20,514 bases of DNA from a virus, in IMG/VR virus record IMGVR_UViG_3300024301_000118, positions 1 through 20,514 of that record. One strand, written 5' to 3'. The notes under the pieces were generated by a model that ran no database searches, had not been told where the DNA came from, and saw only the letters and a list, made by a program, of their open reading frames with translations. Numbering within the stretch: position 1 is the stretch's first letter; every line of letters begins with the position of its first letter. Positions 6,394-13,759 of the stretch are shown one piece after another. The translations under genes and the position numbers were made by a program.

Positions 6394-7386
6394 AGCGAGA
6401 TCTGAAATAATGAAAAGACTTTTGATGCCACCTGGGAAATCAAGAGGGGCTTTCGCGATCTCCCCTTCGTATTCCATTTCAAGTGTTGTTTCAACTCCAA
6501 TTTTCATTTTCTCAGCAAGTCTATAGATAACCATAAACTTATTTTGATCCCATGATTTGTAATCAACTTCTAAGTTAAAGATTTTAGGTAGATTTACTTG
6601 TCTCCAATCTGGTGTGATATAAGGTAGAACTTGGATAAAGGCTTTATCAAACTCAACTTCTTTTTCTTGACGATCCTTTAGGTATTTAGTAATTTCTTGC
6701 ATAACACCGATTGAAGGCGGACGCATTCTAACTTCACCAGCAGATCTAGTCTTAATAACATATGTTCTTTCTTTAGAACTGTAATAAGCCTCGATTTCAT
6801 TAGGAACCTGTGTAGCTACTAAATATCTAGATGATAATTCGATATCAACTGGAATTTTGCTGTTTTCAGTTTTACCCTTAAGAATCAATTTGTTTTCTGG
6901 TTCAGGGAAAGTAAGATCTCTAATAGCCAATAGAATTACAATTCTATCTTCTTCTAAAATATCTTTATAAGATAGTCTCTTTTCATCCACTGTTAATTGA
7001 GTACACATTTCTACAATGTGGTTCAATTTCTCTTCCATATCGATATAGTTGTTTTCATCCATAGTAGAAAAATGTCTAATCTCAGATGCTCTTGCAGATC
7101 TAATCTTAATTACTGTACCATTAGGGTAAAATTTACCTTTAGATGGTAATTCTTCTTGATCTAGAACCATCCATCCTAAGAATTGGTCCGCAGACTTTTC
7201 TGGTCTTGCTTGTCCAAAATTGTCCATATTAACTCTACCTAATCCATTGGATTCAACTGCGCTCAACATTTCTACTGAAACATCTTCAACTGTCGAATCA
7301 TTAGAAGTCTGTGGATTATTAATTTGATCCCTAGCGTCTAGCATTGCTTTTGCCGCTTCTTCTTTTTTGTTTAATTCTTCGCTCAT
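6379..7386 (-). CDS. gp26-like baseplate/tail assembly protein (T4_baseplate family-like), zero-frame chaperone
   Basis: 335 residues. After a low-complexity acidic N-terminus, residues 79-100 read ELPSKGKFYPNG then TVIKIRSARA. This beta hairpin is typical of the T4 gp26-like family (T4_baseplate), proteins needed for baseplate hub and tail assembly. Residues about 100-170 form the helical part with an LLAIRDLTFPEPEN segment. T4 gp26 is about 208 residues; this one has a longer N-terminus. It starts in an ATGA overlap with the ribbon-helix-helix gene and ends at CTT TAA, where a +1 shift would add 82 residues. Its place before the tape measure gene agrees with a chaperone role. The family call is from memory of the motif. 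Confidence 0.72.
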   Translation of the reverse strand: MSEELNKKEEAAKAMLDARDQINNPQTSNDSTVEDVSVEMLSAVESNGLGRVNMDNFGQARPEKSADQFLGWMVLDQEELPSKGKFYPNGTVIKIRSARASEIRHFSTMDENNYIDMEEKLNHIVEMCTQLTVDEKRLSYKDILEEDRIVILLAIRDLTFPEPENKLILKGKTENSKIPVDIELSSRYLVATQVPNEIEAYYSSKERTYVIKTRSAGEVRMRPPSIGVMQEITKYLKDRQEKEVEFDKAFIQVLPYITPDWRQVNLPKIFNLEVDYKSWDQNKFMVIYRLAEKMKIGVETTLEMEYEGEIAKAPLDFPGGIKSLFIISDLAGELL

Positions 7387-7610
7387 TGTTTTTTGTTATT
7401 TAAGTTTTTTACTTTTGTTTTAATATATGATTGCTGTTCACTTGATTTTAAACTTAATTCTTTTTTAATTAAGTCTCTAATCCATGCACTAACAGAAACC
7501 GGCCTAGTTTCAGTTTCGACTGCATCATTTAAGATACATCGATTAACATCAGCCACTTCGTCTTCTGTGAGAAGAACTTGAAGTTTTTTTGTTAACTTGT
7601 GGTTATTCAT
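7383..7610 (-). CDS. Ribbon-helix-helix DNA-binding protein (Arc/MetJ type)
   Basis: 75 residues from the ATG at 7610 (MNNHKLTK). An upstream TTG at 7652 would start inside the terminator and is rejected. Residues 5-12 (KLTKKLQVLL) form the DNA-contacting beta strand. Helix A (EDEVADVNRCIL) and helix B (VSAWIRDLIKKEL) follow, separated by a slightly longer loop than usual. Such proteins bind DNA as dimers and usually repress. It overlaps the gp26-like gene by four bases (ATGA), so the two are translated together. It may regulate phage late genes or a host gene; the target is unknown. Confidence 0.7.
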   Translation of the reverse strand: MNNHKLTKKLQVLLTEDEVADVNRCILNDAVETETRPVSVSAWIRDLIKKELSLKSSEQQSYIKTKVKNLNNKKQ

Positions 7611-7632
7611 AATATTTGTGTATGTTAATAAT

Positions 7633-7648
7633 ATAATATATTTATCTT
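7633..7648 (-). promoter_or_regulatory. Possible AT-rich promoter ahead of the ribbon-helix-helix gene
   Basis: The minus strand reads AGATAAATATATTATA between the terminator and the ATG at 7610. The core GATAAATATATTA is also found in plus orientation just before the gene at 19341. It is related to, but not identical with, the AGATATATAA element. Placement right after a terminator makes a new start of transcription likely, but the exact -10 is not certain. Confidence 0.4.
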
Positions 7649-7650
7649 GC

Positions 7651-7686
7651 AAAAAATAAGAAGATATCGTTAGATACCTTCTTATT
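7651..7686 (-). terminator. Rho-independent terminator after the tail tube gene
   Basis: On the minus strand a 14-bp stem (7686-7673 with 7668-7655; one G-T pair) closes a TAAC loop and ends in TTATTTTTT. It begins 15 bases after the tube gene stop at 7702, the usual place. High expression of sheath and tube compared with downstream genes would be explained by this terminator. Confidence 0.85.
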
Positions 7687-7701
7687 AGTAGTGTGTGTTA
7701 A

Positions 7702-8259
7702 TTAGTTTACTTCTTCAGCGTAAACATCAGATCTCCAAGTGATCTCTAATGTTTGTACGTCTGCAGCTGAATAATCTAATGCATCCGTAAATCCAAGTCC
7801 TGAAGTGATGAAACAATCATCTAATGTGATTTTTCTAAAAATATCACCTTCTCTATTAAATTGTACGATAACAATAGTTCCTACGTAATTCTTTTTCAAG
7901 CCCATTTCACCAGTTTCTGGATTATATTGTGCTCTGTACCATTGTCTCATAGTTTTGTATAAGTATGCTTGGTTAGAATCGTTTAGGTTCAATGAAAAGT
8001 TAACAGTTACGTCGATTGAAGTATTGTCTACCATACCAGCGAATGATCTAGTAGCAAATTTATACTTCTGCTCAATTGCAGCAACATCTTTATGTAAACC
8101 TGCAAGGCCTGAAATTGAATTTACGTGTTGTAATAACAATTCTTGACCGGCAACACCATCGGGAGGTAAAATTGTCACCTCGAACAGGTTAGCCTGTACT
8201 GGTTCAAAGTTCTTGCCCTTCTTCTGTGTTTGATCTTCTGAATAATGTGGTAAAGCCAT
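7702..8259 (-). CDS. 19: Tail tube protein (T4 gp19-like)
   Basis: 185 residues, close to the 163 of T4 gp19. The N-terminus (FEPVQANLFEVTILPP) and the C-terminal strands (ALDYSAADVQTLEITWRSDVY) match the beta-barrel tube proteins, which stack as hexamer rings inside the sheath. The middle includes YKTMRQWYRAQYNPETGE, the helix and loop seen in far T4-like tube proteins. It follows the sheath gene, as gene 19 follows gene 18 in T4, has its own late promoter element at 8287-8278, and ends in a strong terminator. No membrane segment or signal is present, as expected. Confidence 0.9.
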   Translation of the reverse strand: MALPHYSEDQTQKKGKNFEPVQANLFEVTILPPDGVAGQELLLQHVNSISGLAGLHKDVAAIEQKYKFATRSFAGMVDNTSIDVTVNFSLNLNDSNQAYLYKTMRQWYRAQYNPETGEMGLKKNYVGTIVIVQFNREGDIFRKITLDDCFITSGLGFTDALDYSAADVQTLEITWRSDVYAEEVN

Positions 8260-8277
8260 AATTTGTATGTGTTTATT

Positions 8278-8287
8278 TTATATATCT
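8278..8287 (-). promoter_or_regulatory. Late promoter element AGATATATAA, tail tube gene
   Basis: An exact copy of the shared motif, ending 18 bases before the tube ATG at 8259. It lies in the short gap after the sheath gene stop, where a separate tube promoter makes sense because many tube copies are needed per virion. Confidence 0.65.
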
Positions 8288-8294
8288 TATTTTG

Positions 8295-11141
8295 TTATGC
8301 AAAGTTTCCGGTTGCAATTTCACCCGTGTTCAAGATAGTTACTCTCGATACTAAGATCTCAAGACCTTTAACTGGCTCAACAAATGTATCTAAAATACCC
8401 ATATTATTATCGATTACTTCGTTAGTGTTGTTTGTTCCGTCCATAACGTTTCTATAGTCGTATACACCTCCGTCTTTCTTCACTGATTCCATAAATGAGT
8501 CAGCTAAAGTTTTAATCTCTAATCTTGTTTGAGCATTGTTAAACTCGAATAAGTAGTTTTTCAAGATTTCTGCTAAACCATCTTCAATGTAGATCATTGC
8601 TTCTCTTACGTGAGCTGAAGACAATGCTGATTGAACTGATTGTTGTGCAGTCTTATTACCTTTGATAGTCAAACCAACACCTCTTTCGAATACGATTGGG
8701 TTGATACCGAATGGCTCTAAGTAATCTCTATCGTTCTTATCGAATGCAAATTCTAGACCTTGTACACCTGTACCACCTACAACACCTCTTCTTGGTCCTG
8801 CGATGATAGACCATGGTAATGCGTCTAAATATTTATCGATATAGTTGTTTGATACATAAGCCGCTGGTGGAATAACTTTAGTTCTACCATTTTCTAATAC
8901 ATTAAGACCTGGTGAGTAGTAGAAACCGAAGTTTGCACCCTCATTGATAGATGGTAATGTGTAGACTGCAGTAGGGTTAAGTTCTAAGTTACCGCCAGTT
9001 GCTACTAATCTAGTTTCGAATGAACCTGTGTTAGCATCTTTGAAAGAAGGATTAGTTGCTGCTTTGAATTCTTTCACCATTGGTGCGTTAAGGATTGCAG
9101 AAGCATTTTGTCTTTCTTTACAAAGTTGAGTAATTTCTTCTTTATTAAGAATACCTCCGTTTTCTAATGATCCAAATGTATCAACAACATATCTGAATGT
9201 GATTGCGTCTTTGTCAATTAAAGTATTTGATAAACCATTACCTGGTCTCAATTGTGTTAACAATTCAGCGATTGATTTTTCAGATTGTGTTGCAGCCGCT
9301 AATGGGAACATAGTGTACGTTGAAGTACTTTCTTCATATCTTTTAAGAGCATATCCTGGTCTCTCAGATACTGGTCTGTGACATTCAAATGTATATACGT
9401 TTGATCCACCAACAACTGTCTTGATGATTCTTTTAATTCTTGCTAATTTACCTTCATCTGCTGGAATGTACATACCAACTGAAACTGATGTCCAATCAAA
9501 TGTATCATCTTCTAATAAAGCAGATAATCTAAATTGACCTGCACCGATTGGTAAGAATGAATAGTTATCAGTTTGTGTTGGTAACATAACTGCTCTTGAG
9601 TTAGGCTCAATTGTAGTAAATTCAAATGTTGCAGATGCTGTTCTAGAATATGCTGAGATAGAAGTAGCTGATGCAGTTGCATATGTTGAGCTAAATGATT
9701 TTCCTGCAGCCGGTGTGATTTTGATAACGTTTACTCCACCTAAATTAAATAATTCAGTAACTTGTGAAATTTTAACATGATCAATACCGTTTGATCCTAG
9801 TAAGAAGTTACCTACGATTACGCTACCTGATGTAAGGAATTTACCAGCTGGATCTGGTCCAACTGCTGGTGCTGCGATATAGATATCTCCGTCAACAACT
9901 GTGATTTCTCCTGCGTGGAATGTTGCAGCTAAACCTAATTCATAAGATTCAAATGTAGAAGCTTTAATAGCACTTTCACATTCAATGATTACGTTAGCAC
10001 CATCTTCATAAATTGCAGAAATAGGTGTAAATTCTCCATCGATTTCAGCTCTTAAGAATCCGCTCTCTGAAATACCTAATAAAGTTAATTCAGATAGTGT
10101 TGCTCCTTCGATAGTTAATTCATTACCATCTACTATCATTACTTTAGATAAAGATAATACGTCTGGTGTAGCATCTTGTTCAACTCTATGAGAAAGAACT
10201 TTATAATCTTGATAGATATCAAAGTTTTCACCTACGAAATCAATATTTTCTAGAGCATCTTCGTTGATAGCACAGAATAAACCAGTTCTTCTAGCTTCCA
10301 AGTTAATTAAAGTCTCAATGTATAATTGACGACCTTCTTGATCTTGGAATTCAGGAATTACTGAACCTGTGTATTGTGCTACTAAACTAACTTCTCTTAA
10401 AGCAGTAAATTTAGCCAATTGATCTCTGTGTAAACCGTGTTCGTTAAAGAATGAACCGTATGTTGGATCATTTTGTAATTTTTCAGAATCATAAGATCCT
10501 TTAAATACAAATACATCTACCATATAATCAGATACGTATTCTAAATCTTCAATACCGTCTGGCACATTACCTTCACCGTACCATTCTCTTGCTGTCATTT
10601 CAAAACCAGCAGTATTAGCTGCTTGTCTTACGATAACTGAGATTGGCTCTTGTTTGATGTTAGCAAAAGTAATTGCGTTGTTTGATGTTTCATCTGAATT
10701 TCCAGCAGCTTCTAATACTTCAATATCTGAAGGAACCCAGAATTTATCAGTATCGAAAATGCTACTATATTGTACAGATGCTGTTTTAGCTGATAAACCT
10801 TCTTCAGAAGAATTAGTCGCTGGTGAAACCATTGCAATTCTATCTGCAGCGTCTGCTGCTGTTAGGTTTAAAGCCAAGATCGGCCCTCTAGAAAGAGTTT
10901 CGATTGCTGATCTGTGGAAATACATTCCTTTCTTTTCTAAAGATTTATCAATACCACCAAAAACTTGAGTAAATTGCTCAACATTTTCAATGAATACTGG
11001 TGTGTTGTAAGGACCTTTTTTAGATCTACCAACAACCAATCTGATAGTTTCAGCCGGAATGTTCACTGTTTGTGATTTGTCAAACTCTAAGCGATATACG
11101 CCTGAGCTTTTGAACTGTAATAATTGAGGACTTAATGCCAT
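8295..11141 (-). CDS. 18: Tail sheath protein (T4 gp18-like), with large insertion
   Basis: 948 residues against 659 in T4 gp18. Residues 1-95 (GVYRLEFDKSQTVNIPAETI, VVGRSKKGP, TQVFGGIDKSLEKKGMYFHR) and 125-325 match sheath N-domains. Residues 622-948 (PWSIIAGPRRGVVGG, then PFGINPIVFERGVGLTIKGNK, and an SSAHVREAMIYIEDGL helix) match the conserved C-terminal domain that holds sheath subunits together in rings. Residues about 325-620 are an added, beta-rich, Ser/Thr-rich stretch, probably exposed outside the tail. The gene has a late promoter element at 11181-11172 and lies between terminase and tube genes, the T4 order 17-18-19. Confidence 0.92.
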   Translation of the reverse strand: MALSPQLLQFKSSGVYRLEFDKSQTVNIPAETIRLVVGRSKKGPYNTPVFIENVEQFTQVFGGIDKSLEKKGMYFHRSAIETLSRGPILALNLTAADAADRIAMVSPATNSSEEGLSAKTASVQYSSIFDTDKFWVPSDIEVLEAAGNSDETSNNAITFANIKQEPISVIVRQAANTAGFEMTAREWYGEGNVPDGIEDLEYVSDYMVDVFVFKGSYDSEKLQNDPTYGSFFNEHGLHRDQLAKFTALREVSLVAQYTGSVIPEFQDQEGRQLYIETLINLEARRTGLFCAINEDALENIDFVGENFDIYQDYKVLSHRVEQDATPDVLSLSKVMIVDGNELTIEGATLSELTLLGISESGFLRAEIDGEFTPISAIYEDGANVIIECESAIKASTFESYELGLAATFHAGEITVVDGDIYIAAPAVGPDPAGKFLTSGSVIVGNFLLGSNGIDHVKISQVTELFNLGGVNVIKITPAAGKSFSSTYATASATSISAYSRTASATFEFTTIEPNSRAVMLPTQTDNYSFLPIGAGQFRLSALLEDDTFDWTSVSVGMYIPADEGKLARIKRIIKTVVGGSNVYTFECHRPVSERPGYALKRYEESTSTYTMFPLAAATQSEKSIAELLTQLRPGNGLSNTLIDKDAITFRYVVDTFGSLENGGILNKEEITQLCKERQNASAILNAPMVKEFKAATNPSFKDANTGSFETRLVATGGNLELNPTAVYTLPSINEGANFGFYYSPGLNVLENGRTKVIPPAAYVSNNYIDKYLDALPWSIIAGPRRGVVGGTGVQGLEFAFDKNDRDYLEPFGINPIVFERGVGLTIKGNKTAQQSVQSALSSAHVREAMIYIEDGLAEILKNYLFEFNNAQTRLEIKTLADSFMESVKKDGGVYDYRNVMDGTNNTNEVIDNNMGILDTFVEPVKGLEILVSRVTILNTGEIATGNFA

Positions 11142-11171
11142 AGTTGTTCTTATTTATTTTTTTTACTTTTA

Positions 11172-11181
11172 TTATATATCT
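11172..11181 (-). promoter_or_regulatory. Late promoter element AGATATATAA, sheath gene
   Basis: An exact copy of the shared motif in the 60-base gap between terminase and sheath, ending 30 bases before the sheath ATG at 11141. The leader between is A-rich with no Shine-Dalgarno sequence. Confidence 0.65.
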
Positions 11182-11201
11182 ATTCTTCTTTCGAAATTTA
11201 T

Positions 11202-13028
11202 TTATATCAGGTCATATATATCATATTGTAGATCTCCGTCAGTTGCATTATCTTTATATAAAACTTTTTCCATTTCTAAATGCAAATCTGGATCAATAAA
11301 ATCTAATAATTCTTCTATGTAGTCAGCGTAGTCTGTGGTGTTAAAGAATTCAGTAGAACTAATAACCGTCATAATCGTATCATCATTTCCCATTTGAGCT
11401 CCATAACCACCTCTTGGTAAACCTCCAAATAAACTAGCTTCACTTATAGTAGTTTCATCTGTTATATCTATTCTATTTATTTTATAAAGCTTGGCAAAAT
11501 TTTGACAAAATATAGCTTTATTATCAGATTTTATTTTAATACCTGGTTTTAGAGTTTTGGAATCATGTCTGTGTTTAAACTTAACAACCATTTCATCATC
11601 AAAATCATTTTTCTGGGGAAACACAGATCTTAAGTATTGGAACAGTACAGACCCATATGTATTGTATTCTACAATTAATTTAACGTTTTCATTGTAAAAG
11701 ATCTCACATGATAATGTATATAGTACTTTTGCAAAATCTTCGATAACGTGTTCATTTGACCTAAAAACGCCTACCTGTTTTATTTTAAAGAAATCATACA
11801 TTGCACCTGGATTTATAGCGTTGGCAATTTCTTCCTTGTTCATGGGCTCTACTTGAAATATATTGATTACTGAATAATCTCCACCATTTCCTTCTGCAAT
11901 ATCTACTGAAAATAACCAGAAATTCTCCGGATCTTTTGTAGATTCTATATCAAACCTAGGATCCCACATTAAGAAGTCTTTAGTATCTATTGAAATATAA
12001 TCAAATTCATCAAAATCATGATAAATATATTTCTGCATACGTTTGCGCATTTTCTTTAAATCAATTGGATCTAATAATAGATTAGAGGATGAAACGAATT
12101 CATTACCGTATTGTCTATTAAATGCCTCAATAGAACCAAGATTTCCCAGTTCTCTTTGGTACCATGCGTCATCTCTATCGGGGTGTTCCCACCAATCGAT
12201 ACGCATTGCTGTATACTCATTTTCACCTCTATCTGCTGCCGCATAGATTTGATAAAATTTGTTAAATCCGTTTGGCGTTGATGTAATAGTAATACGAGAG
12301 ACCTTTGAAGCTGAAAGCGTTGGATAAACGTTTTCGTAAAAGGTATCTACAATAGTTGGGTGAATGTGAGCAAACTCATCTAAGTATAAATTATGAATAG
12401 TAAAACCGATACCTGCTTTCGCAGTAGTTGCTTGACCAACAAGTCTACAACCATTATCACACTTAACGTTCATAACGTCATATTTGACAATACCTGGTTT
12501 CATAAAGAAAGGTACGTTCTCAATTACAACTTTGGCCTTATCGATGATTTCTTTAGTTGAATCAGATTTGTTGGCTAAAAGAAGGGTGTTTTTATCAGTA
12601 TTAAAGATTAGATACCATGCATTAAAGATGGATGCTGTCACAGTTTTACCCATTTGACGAGATGCTAAAACAATATTAAATCTTTCATCTTGAAAGTTTC
12701 TCAACATCCTTTTTTGATACTCTCTAAGTTTCACTTGTTGAATACCATCATCGGTCATTACTACTGCATACTTCTCTGCAAAATAAACAATGTCAGTGGC
12801 ACATCTGGCCAATTCTGTAATCTCTTCATCAGTATACTCAAATACGATATTACCTTTACGTAAAAAGTTTTTACCTTCATAAAATGGCATGGCAACTTTA
12901 GGTCTAAAACCTTGGTCCATTGCAACCATCAGATCATTTACTTGTTTAGTAGACCAAACAATTTTCTCTGATAGTACATCACCCTCTTCTTTGGGTATCC
13001 ATTTATTATCTCCTACGTAATCACTCAT
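11202..13028 (-). CDS. 17: Terminase large subunit (T4 gp17-like DNA packaging motor)
   Basis: 608 residues, nearly the length of T4 gp17 (610). The N-terminal ATPase has Walker A SRQMGKT (residues 123-129), Walker B LYLDEF with Asp217 and Glu218, and the coupling motif TSTPNG (249-254). The C-terminal RNase H-fold nuclease has Asp376 (SVDIAEGNGGDYS), Glu454 (IVEYNTYG) and Asp549/Asp550 (GNDDT), matching the acidic triad that cuts the concatemer. It works at the portal vertex to pump DNA into the prohead using ATP. Its ATG shares a base with the stop of the putative small subunit gene (TAATG), so the pair is probably translationally coupled. Confidence 0.96.
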   Translation of the reverse strand: MSDYVGDNKWIPKEEGDVLSEKIVWSTKQVNDLMVAMDQGFRPKVAMPFYEGKNFLRKGNIVFEYTDEEITELARCATDIVYFAEKYAVVMTDDGIQQVKLREYQKRMLRNFQDERFNIVLASRQMGKTVTASIFNAWYLIFNTDKNTLLLANKSDSTKEIIDKAKVVIENVPFFMKPGIVKYDVMNVKCDNGCRLVGQATTAKAGIGFTIHNLYLDEFAHIHPTIVDTFYENVYPTLSASKVSRITITSTPNGFNKFYQIYAAADRGENEYTAMRIDWWEHPDRDDAWYQRELGNLGSIEAFNRQYGNEFVSSSNLLLDPIDLKKMRKRMQKYIYHDFDEFDYISIDTKDFLMWDPRFDIESTKDPENFWLFSVDIAEGNGGDYSVINIFQVEPMNKEEIANAINPGAMYDFFKIKQVGVFRSNEHVIEDFAKVLYTLSCEIFYNENVKLIVEYNTYGSVLFQYLRSVFPQKNDFDDEMVVKFKHRHDSKTLKPGIKIKSDNKAIFCQNFAKLYKINRIDITDETTISEASLFGGLPRGGYGAQMGNDDTIMTVISSTEFFNTTDYADYIEELLDFIDPDLHLEMEKVLYKDNATDGDLQYDIYDLI

Positions 13029-13693
13029 TATTCTTCAGTAGATTCTTCTATATCTTCTATATCATCAATTGGTGTATTTTTAATACCCGCTTGAATTGCA
13101 GCCATTAGGTCCTTTGTACCTCTTTGTAGGTTTTTATTTTCTTTATCACCACCAGCCTGTTCAATTTCTCGAACATCATCTCTCTTTTTATAGATCTCAA
13201 TATCACGTGCAATTCTTTTAGTAGATTCTTCAGAAGCCATCAAGTACATTGTTTGTGATTTAATGATATCTAACATTGATTTTTGTAATGTTGCAAGTAC
13301 CTCGAACATTCTTGGCGCTAATTCACCGTCGTCAATCGTTTGTAAAAGTGTAGTTAAGGCTCTTTCTCCAGCTTGTAATTGATAGATCAATGAACTCATT
13401 GTCATTTCATCCATTTTCTTTTTAGCCTGAATATACTCATCATTTTCAATAATATCTGCGTCTAAATAAAATTTCATAAGTGCTGAAATTGTTTTAGTTG
13501 CTTTTTTAGTTGCAGCAGATTTTAGTTCTTCATAACTGACTCTGGGAACAAGGTCTGTATTTTGTCGTCTTATAGGTAAATCTGATGGATCTTTTTCAAC
13601 ATCCAAAGAACCTGTATCCCCTATTAAATCATCTAACTCTTTTCGGATTTGATCCGCTTGTTCAGATATATTTTTCTTTTTGTCTTCACTCAT
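13028..13693 (-). CDS. Putative terminase small subunit (T4 gp16-like by position)
   Basis: 221 residues, highly charged and helical. Residues 1-60 are acidic and probably flexible. Residues about 62-165 form long amphipathic helices (TKTISALMKFYLDADI, MTMSSLIYQLQAGERALTTL, FEVLATLQKSMLDII), and residues 165-200 look like a coiled coil (RIARDIEIYKKRDD). T4 gp16 is a 164-residue oligomeric coiled-coil protein that controls the large terminase and lies immediately upstream of it. The same position, a TAATG overlap and a similar helical core support this call. Sequence alone is not decisive; a different helical assembly factor is possible. Confidence 0.6.
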   Translation of the reverse strand: MSEDKKKNISEQADQIRKELDDLIGDTGSLDVEKDPSDLPIRRQNTDLVPRVSYEELKSAATKKATKTISALMKFYLDADIIENDEYIQAKKKMDEMTMSSLIYQLQAGERALTTLLQTIDDGELAPRMFEVLATLQKSMLDIIKSQTMYLMASEESTKRIARDIEIYKKRDDVREIEQAGGDKENKNLQRGTKDLMAAIQAGIKNTPIDDIEDIEESTEE

Positions 13694-13709
13694 AATATTA
13701 TATTATAGT

Positions 13710-13719
13710 TTATATATCT
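13710..13719 (-). promoter_or_regulatory. Late promoter element AGATATATAA, terminase operon
   Basis: An exact copy of the shared motif, ending 16 bases before the ATG at 13693, in the 66-base gap after the 649-residue gene. It would drive the two terminase genes together. Confidence 0.65.
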
Positions 13720-13759
13720 AAATATTTTACAGTAACAAATTAATAATTTGCACAGGATA

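Noticed and set aside
6400-6420. Alternative slip at AGT CTT TTC inside the chaperone gene
   Set aside because: CTT T also occurs here, but slipping would delete the IISDLAGELL helix; there is no stop codon to cause a pause. The CTT TAA site at the frame end is a better candidate.
7611-7652. Longer start (TTG) for the ribbon-helix-helix gene
   Set aside because: It would begin inside the T-run of the terminator and over the likely promoter; the ATG at 7610 starts right at the conserved beta strand.
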